64,000 nt of DNA, taken from positions 75,933,840 to 75,997,839 of the forward strand of contig CM072812.1 of NCBI GenBank assembly GCA_037013495.1, read 5' to 3'. A program made the position numbers and the translations under genes. Shown here in pieces: positions 1 through 11,043 of this stretch. This DNA comes from Hippophae tibetana. Its lineage: Eukaryota > Streptophyta > Magnoliopsida > Rosales > Elaeagnaceae. Every line of letters starts with the position of its first letter. Position 1 is the stretch's first letter. A model generated the notes under the pieces. It was given only the letters and a program-made list of their open reading frames with translations. It did not search any database and was not told the DNA's origin.

Positions 1-9
1 TATACTTAC

Positions 10-200
10 CTGAAGCTGAATCGCCAACAACGACAGGGTCGGGCGTTGAGTTGCGAAGAGGAGAATATGAACAGAAACAAGTCAGAGAGAAAAGAAGAAG
101 AGAGGTTAGAGGAATTCGTCGACAATATCTTGAGACGCGGCGTGGCGCGGCGTGGCGCGGCGTGGGTTGCTCGGAGAGAAATCAATTAACGCGAACTGGA
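10..200 (-). other. Possible 5' UTR exon of a gene continuing left of the window
   Basis: Read on the minus strand this is a pyrimidine-rich stretch without an ATG that ends in CAG followed by a consensus donor, GTAAGT, at about 9-4. That pattern fits a 5' untranslated exon whose gene would extend beyond the left edge. The opposite strand has only a 43-codon ORF from 67, which looks like chance. No protein can be named, because no coding exon lies inside the window. Confidence 0.3.
136..165. repeat. Three perfect copies of a 10-bp GC-rich unit
   Basis: The unit CGCGGCGTGG occurs three times head to tail. It is a striking GC-rich spot in an otherwise AT-rich window and lies inside the possible minus-strand 5' UTR. 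Confidence 0.85.
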
Positions 201-240
201 TCTGAGACGCAGATTTAGAAAAATGATTATGGAAGATTAG

Positions 241-560
241 GGCTCGCGTTATTGCCTGGGAAGGTAATATATTAACTAATATTATATATATATATATATA
301 TTATAACTTAACGCAGCTGTCAATATTATATATACATATACATATATATATATATTAATTAATGCGAGTAATTAATAATATATATATATATTGGTAATTA
401 ATATTATATATATATATATTAGCCGGAGAATTTTATTAATATTATATATATATATATATATTTTAAGTCGGTAATTAATATTATATATATATATATATTA
501 CTTATATATTAGCTGGGGAATTAATGTTATTAATATTATATATATATATATTACTTAATT
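241..560. repeat. AT-rich minisatellite of (TA)n blocks
   Basis: At least six blocks of TTAATATTATATATAT type are separated by short spacers such as TTAGCYGGRGAATT and TAATTAATGCGAG. It is an irregular tandem array with a unit of roughly 45-60 bp. It contains no gene. Confidence 0.75.
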
Positions 561-869
561 AGTGTAATATTAAAATTAGAAAAAAAATGTAAAAAAAAAG
601 ATAGAAAAAAAGAAAGAGAGTAAAAAAATAAAGAGTGCAAAATATTTTGATGTAAAAATTTAATATATATATGTACGATAAAAGAAAAAAAAGATTAATA
701 ATAGAGAAAAATAAAAAAATTATAAAATAATTTTTGTATTTTTTTAAATGAATTACATAGTATTTTAATATTGAAAACTCTATATTATTTTAAATTTAAT
801 CATAGTTATTTAATAATTTTGTTATATAAATGTTTTTATATATATTTAAATATAGTTTTTGTAAATTAA

Positions 870-1018
870 CTTATAGCCACGGTTATTGATAAAACCGAGG
901 CTATATGTATACACTATAGCCTCGGTTTTTACCAAACCGTGGCCAAAACCCTATGACCTCGGTTTTTAAAATAACCGAGGCTAAAATTCTGAGACCAAAA
1001 GCATACATTGTAGTAGTG
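870..1018. mobile_element. Right terminus of a CACTA-like DNA transposon
   Basis: The segment ends in GTAGTAGTG at 1010-1018; read on the other strand it begins CACTACTACAATGTA, the classic CACTA terminal sequence. Inside the end, 10-13 bp motifs (ACCGAGGCT, AGCCTCGGTT, GACCTCGGTT, GCCACGGTT) are repeated in both orientations, as in CACTA subterminal repeats. The three bases after the end are TTT. The matching left end is not visible and is probably outside the window or deleted, so the element's size is unknown. No transposase was recognised. Confidence 0.6.
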
Positions 1019-1383
1019 TTTACTCGTAATTAAATGTAGATTATGATGTTTAGAGTTGTAACATTACATTGTTAATGCTTTTAGCATCAAAAGGATTTGG
1101 GTTTTTCCATCTTCTCTTTCTCTCTTTGCATATTGAAATTAATTTGGAAGCTCTAGTTTAAGATATGTGTTTATTTATTCTCATTGTTACTTGAGTGCTT
1201 TAAGAATAGGCATTAATATTTATTAGAGTATATGTCATGTGCTGTTTGTTTACTATGTACTAGTATCCATATATAACTAGCAAATGTGAATGTATAGGTT
1301 TAGGTTTTTCTCTATAGCTCTACATAAAATAAGAAATGACAGTTTCTGGAGTTGAATTTGATATTACTTCTGAATGTTATTAT
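1019..1383. other. Non-coding stretch between the CACTA end and the CTR9 fragment
   Basis: Nothing recognisable. It may be intron or flanking DNA that came with the CTR9 fragment, but this cannot be shown from the sequence. Confidence 0.4.
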
Positions 1384-1646
1384 GTGAATCTTCTAAAGAG
1401 GTTCCTGCAAGTTTATTGTAGCAAGACTAGGCAGAGGTCTTTATTGTTATAAATTGGGTCATTGTAAAAAAGCTAGACAAGCATTTCAAAGAGTTTTGCA
1501 GGTAAGTATTAGAAGCCAATTTAATTGACTCAATATTCATCTATTATTTATCCATCTAATTTATGTTTTTGTTCTTGCTGTTAGATAAAAAAAAAATGTT
1601 GAGACTCTTGTTGTATTAGCAATTATAGATTTGCAAACAAATAAAG
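1384..1646 (+). pseudogene. Two-exon fragment of CTR9 (PAF1 complex, TPR protein)
   Basis: CTR9 (Arabidopsis ELF8/VIP6) is a tetratricopeptide-repeat subunit of the PAF1 complex, which acts with RNA polymerase II in the nucleus. The first piece (1384-1501) reads LLKRFLQVYCS, then after a +1 shift at about 1421 ARLGRGLYCYKLGH and KKARQAFQRVLQ, which I recognise as a CTR9 TPR segment. A donor GTAAGT follows at 1502. An 83-bp intron ends in TTAG at 1584. The next piece reads NVETLVVLAIIDLQTNK and ends at a GTATGG donor (1647), again as in CTR9. A ten-A run at the start of the second exon breaks phase. The fragment keeps an intron, so it came from genomic DNA, not from mRNA. It is about 60 codons of a protein of roughly 1,000 residues and cannot be functional. 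Confidence 0.75.
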
Positions 1647-3060
1647 GTATGGTTATTTTATATCACGAGTAATGTCAATTTTTTATTAAAATGTTCTTTT
1701 CTAATGAATAATTTGTAATGAAATTTGTTTTATATAATTTTTTGGATTATATTTTTTAATTCAAAATCAATTTTATTAATTATTGTCATATTTAAAAGTT
1801 TATAAATTATGTAACTAATTAATCTAAAAAGTTGAATATGTTATTTTTAATTTTTATTAATTTATAATTTAATAACTTAAAAAACGGCATGCATGTAATC
1901 GCGTGTAAGAATAAAATACGAAAATAAAATAATAACACATGATATTTTTATGTGAAAATAACATAAGTCACAACCATGATTTAAGAGAGAAATCACACGT
2001 CTATCAGATCAACTAATTTTTCATTATGAAAAACAAATGTTCAAGAACAAACTCAATCTTATACTACCTTCCAAACTCAATCTTATACTACTTTCCCTAG
2101 GATAGTAACCCACGTTCCAATAAATTCCTTGCTAATAAGATATGTTCTTGAATTAACTACAAAATACTTATCACAAAAACATAAGTGTCAATGTGTATTC
2201 TATAACATATTTAATAATGAATAATATTAATTAGATGATTTAAAACATATATCACTTAAATAAAATCAACTATCAAATACTAAAGCAAAAAAATCAAACA
2301 CAAGTCTAATATTTATGATATTATTTTAAAATTTAGGAGTATTATTGATATTATTTACTATATGATTTAATAATTTAAGAGATGAAAATATTATTTTTTA
2401 AAAATTAGTGATTAAATATGTAATATGATAAATATATAAAAGTAAAATTTATTATATTTTTATATTTTAAGTTTTTAAAAGAATTATTTCTTAACAAATT
2501 TTAATATTATATCAAAATTTATACTTAAGGTTTAATAACCTCGATTATTTATTTCTTAAAATATGAATTAAAAATATATTAAATAAATTAATATTTTTAA
2601 ATAATTATTTATTATTATTAATAAATAAAAATAGAATAAATTATTTGTATACTTTATTTCCTGATCATTTTTCTTCATATTTATTTTTATCCGATTTATT
2701 TTAATTATAGGTTAGTTAGTAAAATGAATGAATCCTCGTTATGTCAGCATAAGCAACTTGTAATTTTCAACAAAAAGTGAATTTTTTATTAATCTTCTTA
2801 AATGTTGATATTTTTTAACCAATAATTATTTTTTTAATTTTATTTATAATAAAACTTTATTTAATGATATAAGATAATATAGATTAGTAGATGTATTTTT
2901 GAAGACTTAAATTTAAAAATAAGTAAAGATAAATAAAAAATATATTAATAGACGATACAAGCCCTTTCAACAACCGACTTAGCGACAATTTAGTATTGAC
3001 ACGCAACTGTATTGCATAGTAACCGTCAATCTTTTCCAAAGCCATTCAATCTCTATCGTC
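1647..3060. other. AT-rich intergenic DNA
   Basis: No ORF, RNA or transposon is recognisable apart from a short 24-bp tandem duplication. The last 100 bases become less AT-rich and lead into the promoter at 3079. Confidence 0.5.
2048..2095. repeat. 24-bp direct tandem duplication
   Basis: The unit CAAACTCAATCTTATACTAC plus four bases is present twice in a row with one mismatch. Confidence 0.85.
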
Positions 3061-3078
3061 CATTCCCTCACCACCCAT

Positions 3079-3086
3079 TATATAAT
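3079..3086 (+). promoter_or_regulatory. TATA box of the 3.1-kb transcription unit
   Basis: TATATAAT is followed about 30 bases later by a pyrimidine-rich, ATG-poor stretch (3115-3240) typical of a plant 5' UTR. The flanking DNA is less AT-rich than the intergenic DNA before it. Confidence 0.5.
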
Positions 3087-4033
3087 GAGATAGGGGTTTC
3101 TGTGGTTCTCATCCGTTGCATCTGTCTTTTAGATATTTTTTAGTTTTCTTCTTCCGTTCGCTTTAGTTCTCTCCTCTCCTTCCAAATTTTCCTTCTCCAG
3201 ATCCTTCTTTTGTGTTTTCGTTTCTGTTTTATCAATCATCAGATCTGGTTAGATCAGATCACGATCTACATGTTGATGGTGATTTGAAGGTATATGGTAA
3301 CGTGAAGGTATTGTATCTGTATTCTTTAGCTCTTATCGTTTGAGTTTATGCATACCTTATCTTCTTCATCTCTTGGAGGTATATCTGACACTTACTTGTT
3401 GGTTTCTTCGTTCTTATCATGTCTACACGAGTTTTTTTTGTAAAGATATCTGTATAATTATGACGTGTATGTTCCCAAATATTGAATAGCTTTCTCGTTT
3501 ATGTGAACTTTTTTACCGTTATGTTTTGTTTTACAGATCTAGCATTTCAGATCTCGAGATGTCAAAACATCAACATAAAAAGAGATCTGTAGATGTCTCA
3601 GGAGTCGGATTGGTGGTAAAGCTCAGAAGTCGTTAAGAAAGGCGCTTCTTCGAAGTTCATGTTGTGATTTATCTGGATCTGCGATTTTAGCACATGGTTG
3701 CCCAAGTCCTCATCACAATTTATTATCGATTGTAAAATTTCATGTGCTATTGATATGGATTTTAGGATCGCGATATGGATCAATAATGTTATATGAAGAA
3801 TGTGTATAGATATCAGGACAAATCCAATGATTTGGCTTAGTCCTGATTAATCTGTACTTCGGCCTTTGCCATGTCAGGTGCGCTTGCATGGCAGGTCACC
3901 ACTCTTAATAAAAGTTAATATTTTTGGTTGAGGAAAAGCCGCACGGGTTTTTGCCCGGGGTCTTTCCTCAGGTGTGCTGTGTCTTCGTTATTCCCTTTTC
4001 CTTTCATATTGCTACTCTTGTTGACGTATTCCC

Positions 4034-4264
4034 AACTCTGCGAGCCAGATGCCAATCGGACGTAAATGCATAATCCTTCCCAAAGGTATAAGCTATAAAG
4101 GTACTTGACATAATTTACTCGATTATTGTTTGATGAACTTGTAATTCCGTAATTTCAGAAGCGAAACTATTTTGGCTTTTGCTTCTGTTGCCAAAAACAT
4201 CATAGATATTATAACTCTGCTTACCAGGTGCCAGATGGACGTAGTTTGATGAGTTTCGCTAAAG
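4034..4264 (+). repeat. Duplicated exon-like segment, two copies about 180 bp apart
   Basis: Segment 4034-4084 and segment 4213-4264 share AACTCTGC, CAG(A/G)TGCCA, GGACGTA and a terminal AAAGGTATA donor. Each is preceded by a possible acceptor. They look like a local exon duplication. Confidence 0.5.
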
Positions 4265-4999
4265 GTATACTTTACGATTGTTATTGCGATTAAATTTCGA
4301 CAATAAATCTGCTCAATTTTCCGAAGGTATCTATTATTTTTGACTGTCTTAATCTTAATTCAAATACATCATAAATAGAGTTACATAAACCCCTACCGAT
4401 TGTAATTTGCAGTAACCCATGGAGGTGCTTAAAACTTGTTTTTTGAAGGTACTTTTTAATATTCAAAACGTTCCCAATGTTAATATTAGCAGATCCAGTA
4501 TAGTAATCAACCAGTTTTTATTAATATTTGTACTAAGAACGATACTTCAAATTCATTCACATTAATATTCTATTTCTCGAGATATATCAAAGTTCTATGA
4601 GTCGGAAGCCATATGGCCATGTATTTTATATGCTGTTCGTTGTACTTACATTTATTCTGAATTTTATATGCTAATACTGAAGTATTAGATTTTTGTAAAA
4701 CATGTAATAGAAAATGTTCTTAAAAAGGAAAGATAGACATTTGGATTCTCCATGTTTGGCTTGTTCAAGTTTGGCCTTAGTTCTGCTGCCATCGCTTGAT
4801 GGATTTTCTCCGAGGAGGCAAATAAGATGCAATTTGGTTGGACTGTCATGGGATTCGATCGTATGGTTCTTGGTCTCCATTATGAGGTGATAGGTTCTAA
4901 GTTTCTCTTTGAATTTGATAGATTGTATTTTGTTGTTTCTCTCATGTACCATTTTGTTATTGTTCAGGTTGTGCGATACTTTTTATTTAAAAGAATTAG

Positions 5000-7250
5000 C
5001 AAGTGATATCGCTTTCAAACCCCTTAATATTTTTGATTCAAAATGCTTTATAACTTTGATAACATAATTCAATTATTTTATTGTATTGTTTTATTTTATG
5101 CTTTTTTGTAATATTCTTTGGAAGTTTTGATTCTCCTTTCACTCCCTGTATATAGTGCACCCGTATTATTGTTATAATGCCATGATAGTCCATTTCAGAT
5201 TATGTTTGATTAATACTTGTTTTTTACGTTGAATGCTTAATTTGGTTTGGAAATTTTATAAAATTGCCATTTTATTGTTTATTCTTTTTTTTTTATTTGA
5301 AAAGAAAAATGATACTGGATATAATCCGACGCTGGGGGTGTCAATTTGGATTACCACCCGAGACGCGAGACTGATCGTAATATTGCCCAAAGTTATTGAA
5401 CTAGTTTGTTAAGAATTATAATTGTTTTTTACTGAAATGGTTGTACTTTTTTTTATAGAAATATTCTGTTTAATAATTTTTATCAACTTGTGAATAGAAG
5501 TCAGACATAAACTAACCAAATTATAGTCGTGCATGTTATGGTTTGGTTCGGTTTAGTTTGACTAGGATGATCTTCGTGTTTCGTTTATTTGTAAACATTT
5601 GTATGTTATTCTCTGACTCGTAAATTTTAGCGATATTTTTTTGCATACACTAATTTTCATTTTAAAAATCACCAGTTTTCTAACATTTTAATTATTGCTC
5701 ATACAAATAGGTTACACTAAATTGTTCTCTAAATATGTTGGTTAGTTATGCAAATGTATTCAGGTTAGATTTTATATTTGAGTAACCGAAATGTTGGTAA
5801 AGCTTTGAGTAACCGTGAAATAAATTTTTTAATCTTTTTGATGTTACAAATCTATTGAAAATAAAGTATTTTTATTTACTATAAATCTATTTAAAATCTT
5901 TAAGTACTAAGTTATTTACTTGTAATTTTTCTCATATTTTCTATCTGCGGTCAAATTTTTGGTAAGATGCGACTTAGTCAATGTCATTATAATCTATTTA
6001 GAATTAATCTTGGAAATTACCTCTTAACACTTTTGAATCATATAATACTGCAATTCTATAAATTATTTAATAATTTTAGAAAGTATAAATACTATAAAAT
6101 ATTTACATGTACACGATTATTGAATGTGGGGTGAATTTGGTAATGTTATTTTTAGGGTATATTTAATGATTTTTGTTCTTTTGAGTTTTTTTTGCAAGTT
6201 AGTGTTGATTCATCTATTATGTAGATCCGTAGCTTAATGGAAGAGCTCTCATAATTCATACTTTTGAGATGACGGTAGTTCGATTCTACCCGGATCTGGA
6301 TTTATATTGAGGTTTTATTTTGCAAGGAATGTGTCTTTCAAGAGTCAAGAGTAGCTAATCTAAAACCTCTGAATTTGTTAATATTTTTTTGCCCCCTTTA
6401 ATTATGATGTGTTGATTTTGTAATGTTTTGGACGTTATGTTCCAGTATTATCTTAAGTACAAATTTTGGTGGATTTAAATTGTTTAATATCATAATTTGA
6501 AGTTTATAATTATTCGTTTTTTTTCTAATTTTTTTCTGTATATTTTCTTTTGGGGGTTCAGATTCTAATTTATATTTATAATTGTTGTTTTTGCAGATTT
6601 ACCGTTCTACTCACATTTGGAACTAGACTATCTCCTCCGGGGAAATAAGTAATTAATTATTACTATAATTATTGTATTACAGTTTACCCCGTACGTTTCT
6701 TAATTCTTTCAATTAGTTTTTTCCATAACAGAAAATAATAATTATGATCGAATTGAATGAAAGTTTTTTTTATTTTCGTTTCCATTATTGTAAATTTTAA
6801 TATTTAATAAAATTTAATGATATCAATTTTTTTTAGAATGCGTGATTAAAAATTATTATTTAAATAATTATTTGATATTTTTGTCTTTTATTTTCTTATT
6901 TAGTATTATTAGATTAAAAAATATATGGCTTACATCTATTAATTTAATGTATATTTAAATTCAAAATTGGTTTGACCACAAGCAGGAAGCAATGACATTG
7001 GATGGAGAAGCAAATGACTGCGAAAAATTAGATTGACATATGTACGAGTCTATATGGGTGTGCAGAAAACCTTTTACGGAAGTAGCCGAAAAGATTTTCA
7101 ATGAATTCTTATTCCTCATTTGTACCAAACATTGTAATTGGTGGACTTAGTTTCATTATCACTTTTATTTATTCCAACTAAACAATTACCTAAAAGATTT
7201 TATTGATATATTTTCTATCTATTTTAATATAAACATATTAAGGGCTAAAA
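5000..7250. other. AT-rich DNA, mostly without recognisable content
   Basis: It holds the distal part of the putative transcript (to about 6660) and a tRNA-like fold at 6223. Otherwise there are no ORFs or transposon landmarks. The 5' end of the Copia remnant is lost somewhere near 7250. Confidence 0.4.
6223..6298 (+). tRNA. tRNA-like sequence with an oversized anticodon loop
   Basis: The 76 bases fold as a cloverleaf. The acceptor stem is a perfect 7 bp (AGATCCG/CGGATCT). The D stem is GCTT/GAGC with loop AATGGAA. The T stem is GGTAG/CTACC with a canonical TTCGATT loop. The anticodon stem TCTCA/TGAGA is perfect, but its loop is 13 nt instead of 7, so no anticodon can be assigned; a CAT triplet lies within it. 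The style resembles an organellar or bacterial tRNA more than the nuclear tRNA at 48,944. It may be a nuclear copy of an organellar tRNA, a tRNA pseudogene or a tRNA-like element. Function is doubtful. Confidence 0.45.
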
Positions 7251-7439
7251 TTTCAGGTCTCATCTTTGCTCTCATAAGGAATTTTCTTTAGAAAGTAACA
7301 TGTTTAAGAATAGAAGCCCGAAAACAAGAAAGAGATGAAGTACTCAAGTCATAAATAACAATACCAATAAGAAACCATCATCTACAATTCTAAAACCTAA
7401 AGGTTGAAATATGAAAACTTAGAATCGAAATAATAATCA

Positions 7440-9654
7440 AAATCGTAACCATCAAAATATAAATAGAAACTATCCTTCCTAGAATGGACCTCAATTCTCT
7501 TTTAAGGAATAACACATTCATGTGTTATAGTTGTAACTGTGTTATAGTTGTAACTGATCACTTGGTTAGAAACTGTCGGATAGGAATCGTCTTGCCTTGT
7601 AAACCTTACAGAAAATCAACTTATTGTTATGATATCTAAAGTTAATTTTGTTGGTGGATCTGAGGTGTGGTGGGTGGACATTGGTGCTTCTCGTCATGTT
7701 TGTTATGATCGAGACATGTTCAAGTCCTATTTCGATTCTAAGGATAAGAAAATGGGAGTTCACCCCACTAAAATTGTTGGAATTGATGAGGTGGTATTAA
7801 AATTTACCTTTGAAAAGATTGTCATCTTGAAGGATGTCTTGCATAATACAGATATAAGAAAAAACTTAGTTTCAGTTTATCTTTTTAACAAAATTGGATT
7901 TACTCAAACTATAGGGGTTGATTTATATACTATAATTAAAAATAATATATTTGTTGAGAAAGGGTACGTCATTGATGACATATTTAAATTAAATGTTGAA
8001 ATCAATAAAATCTCTTCTTCTATTTATATGTTGAGTTCTTTTAATATTTAGCATGTTAGACTTTGTCATGTTAATAAACACAATCAAGAACATGAGTATC
8101 TTAGAACTAATTCCTAAATTATCTTTGAATGATTTTGAAAAATGTGATTTTTATAGTAAGGCGAAAATAACCAAAATTTCACATAAATCAGTAGTTAGAG
8201 AATCCGAACCTTTAGAATGAATAAATTCTGACATATGTGAACTTGATGAAAATTTAACAAGAAATGGAAAACACTATTTTATAATCTTTATAGATTACTG
8301 TTTAGATTACACTTATGTATATCTAATGAAAAATAAAAGTGAAGTGTGTCATGTTTAAAATATTTATGACTGAGATTGAGAATTAACTTAACAAAAAAAT
8401 AAAAAGGTTTCGAATTTATAGAGGCACTGAATATGATTTCAATATTTTCAATGATTTTTATAAAATTCATGGATTCATTCATGAAAAAATTGCACCTTAT
8501 TCTCCTGAAATGAATGAAATGAATGGCAAAGCTGAAAGAAAAAATAAAACTTTTACTAAATCAATTGTTCCAATTTTATTAAACTCTAGTGGTGTTTCCA
8601 TTGATGGAGAGAAATATTACTAACTGTTTGCTATATGCTAAATAGAGTGTCTAAATCTACAAGTAAAATTTTACCATATGAAATTTTGAAAAATCAGAAA
8701 CCTACTTTAACTTATTTTAAAAATTGATTGTTTAGTCTATGTTAGGATCCCTGATCCTAAAAGAAATAAACTTGCTAGTAGAACATATGAATGTGTATTC
8801 ATAGGATACACTGAGAATATTAGAGCTTATAAATTCTATGACTTAAATGATCATGTAGTTATAGAATCAAATGATGTTAACTTCTATGAACATAGGTTTT
8901 GTTAGAACTAGTGAACAAAATGATGAATTAAACACTAGAATTAGGAGAAGTAAATGAGCTTGAACCTTTAAGAATTATGGGTTTGATTTTTATGTTTATA
9001 TCTTAGACGAAGATCCCCAAACTCTTGAAGAAGCATTATCTTTTTTAGATGCTAACTTATGGGAATAAGCCATAAATGATGAAATGGACTCCCTTGAGTA
9101 TAATAAGACTTGACATTTAGTTGACTTACCTCCTGGTTGCAAAACCATTGGATGTAAATGGATACTAAAGGAAGAAATTAAAACCCAATGGTACTAGTGA
9201 AAAGTACAAAGCTCGTCTTATAGTTAAAGGGTATAAGCAAAAGGAAAATGTAGATTTCTTTGATACCTTTTCACCAGTCACACGAATAACTTCCATACAT
9301 GTACTTTTTTCTCTTGCTGTTGTCCATGATTTAGTAGTACACCAAATGGTGACTTAGAAGAAGAAATTTATATGGATCAATTTGAAGGTTTTGTTATCCC
9401 AGGTCAAGAGAATAAAGTTAGATAAATTCCTTTATGGTCTAAAACAAGCACCTAAGAAATGACATGGAAAATTTGATAATCTAGTTATCTCACATGGATT
9501 CAAAATAAATGAAAGTGACAAATGCATTTATTATAAATTAGAAGATAACATTTGCACTATTATATGTTTATATGTGGAAGACATGCTTATTTTTGGATCA
9601 AATATTCATGTTGTGAACAATGTGAAAACTTTGTTAAGTGCTAACTTTGATATG
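7440..9654 (+). pseudogene. Copia A gag C-terminus, protease, integrase and N-terminal RT (broken)
   Basis: An Asn-rich gag tail (7440-7510) is followed by a damaged zinc knuckle (CYSCN at about 7533) with a local 17-bp duplication. The aspartic protease reads WWVDIGASRHVCYD at about 7668; the catalytic D-T/S-G is D-I-G here. The longest open piece is 7629-8051. Next come GAG-pre-integrase (LCHVN, 8063), the integrase core (about 8230-8600, with CELDENL and FIDYC motifs) and its C-terminal GYTENIRAYKFYD segment (8808). The reverse transcriptase starts at about 9000 (EALSFLDANLWE, GCKWILK, KARLIVKGYKQ) and carries YVEDML in place of the YVDD box at about 9571. Stops and shifts interrupt every domain. 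The Tork/Tnt1-like assignment is from these motifs. Confidence 0.8.
9650..9654. repeat. Target-site duplication, left copy (ATATG)
   Basis: ATATG abuts the TG start of the nested element at 9655. The identical ATATG at 16030-16034 follows its terminal CA. Confidence 0.9.
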
Positions 9655-10967
9655 TGTAAGGATTATGAGTGTTGGCTATTTTCCTGGATAAAATATTTAC
9701 TTGTAAATTTGCTTTTAGATCTACTATCAAGTTTATCAAAAAAAAAAACCGAACAAATGTTCAAGTTCAAGATATTACACATAGGATTGCATTGATGCAT
9801 TTAATAGCACATTTTTATAAATCTGAAATTATATTTTGTGTTAAAATATATTTTAATTAATTTAAGAAATTATTAATTAAATATTTTTATAATGTGTCTT
9901 AAGAAATGATTTTTTATAATATTAAGTTTTTGTTTTTAATGGGCTTTAAAAAATTAAGTCCAAAATAATTTTAACCCTAATACTATTAAGTATTACTATT
10001 ATATATGTATATAGACATACATTATATATACATTAGGGTTCAGCGTATATAAAACGGAGTTAGGAGAAAAAAATATCTGAAGCTACCGAAAAAGAAGAAG
10101 GGGAAATTAACGTACACAATCTTCCTTTATTGGCCTATGGATAACTATATGGCTATGAATAGTGGTAAAATGTTTGGGTCTTCACGTAAAAATAAAGATT
10201 TTGAAGCTACTTGATTAATATTATCATTGGTTTTTGCAATATTTAATTTTCGAAGTTTACATATTTATTAGCTTATTTATTACATATTTTTAATATTCAT
10301 ATAAATTTTTCGTAATTAAGATGTTGTATATTTAAATAAAATAATTATATAAATGATCATGATTATTTGATTTGATTATTGAATTTCAAAGAAGTTATTT
10401 TTACTAAAATTATGCTTAATATTTTTGCTCTAGAATTTGCTAGTTGATTGAATTTAAGTGACATATGTTTTGAATCATCTAGTTAGGATTATTCATTATT
10501 AAATCCGTTCTAGAACGCACACAAACACTTGTGTTTTTGTGCTAACTATTTTGCAGTGACTTTGGGAACGTATCTGATTGGCAAGAAGCTTATTCGAACG
10601 TTAGTCTGGAAACTGCTTATGCTAATATTGGAAACTATGAAATCAGAGCATGGGCTCATAAGTAAAGTACATTGGGGTAGTAATCTAGGGAGGGTAGCAT
10701 GAAACCGAGTTTGTACTTGAACATTTGATTTTCATAGTGAAAAGTTAGGTGGTCTGGTGGACCGGTGGTTTTCCTCTTAGGTCATGGTTATGGCGTAGGT
10801 TGTTTCCACCTAAAAATATCGTGTGTTATTATTTTATTCCTGCACTTATTTTTGCACACGATTGCATATCTGGTTGTTTTGTTTAGGTTATTAAATTATA
10901 AATTGGTAAAAATTAAAAATAACCTACCCCCTCTAAGTTAATTAGGTTCATAATTTATAAACTATCA
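9655..10967 (+). repeat. 5' LTR of gag-only element copy 1
   Basis: It runs from TGTAAGG to CTATCA, directly before the PBS. It matches 14875-16029 over most of its length. It keeps about 165 bp (around 10,655-10,820) that the 3' LTR lacks, and lacks a short piece the other has. A TATATAAAA box at 10046-10054 probably starts transcription. Confidence 0.85.
10046..10054 (+). promoter_or_regulatory. LTR TATA box, copy 1 5' LTR
   Basis: TATATAAAACGGAG sits about a third of the way into the LTR. The same box is conserved in the 3' LTR at 15279-15287, and an AC-to-AAAA-rich leader follows in both. Confidence 0.55.
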
Positions 10968-10968
10968 A

Positions 10969-10982
10969 TTAGTATCAGAGCC
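10969..10982 (+). promoter_or_regulatory. Primer-binding site for initiator tRNA-Met
   Basis: TTAGTATCAGAGCC starts two bases after the LTR end. It matches the usual Copia PBS TGGTATCAGAGCC with one change. Confidence 0.8.
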
Positions 10983-11043
10983 AACACTAGACACACTTAG
11001 TGAGATTGATCCTTAGGGACACACAAACTTACTTATAGACCAA

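Larger units (their letters stand above)
3110..6660 (+). ncRNA. Putative spliced transcript with little coding potential
   Basis: A 5' UTR-like leader (3110-3300) is followed by several segments with good splice signals. Examples are acceptor TTTTACAG at 3530-3537, donors AAAG/GTATAA at 4085 and AAAG/GTATAC at 4265, and acceptor TTTTTGCAG at about 6597. No exon chain gives a long ORF; the first ATG in the second exon (3559) opens only 25 codons. Two of the presumed exons (ending 4084 and 4264) are similar to each other, so one is probably a duplicate. I did not recognise a protein family. It could be a long non-coding RNA, a decayed gene, or a gene with very small exons. The exact exon map and 3' end are inferred. 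Confidence 0.35.

Noticed and set aside
3090-4300. Possible box C/D snoRNAs (several TGATGA-like words)
   Set aside because: No properly spaced C and D boxes with flanking inverted ends could be paired, so no snoRNA is called.
4671-4952. A 93-codon minus-strand ORF in the 3.1-kb transcription unit
   Set aside because: No recognisable domain, no splice or promoter context on that strand, and its sense strand lies within the putative transcript.
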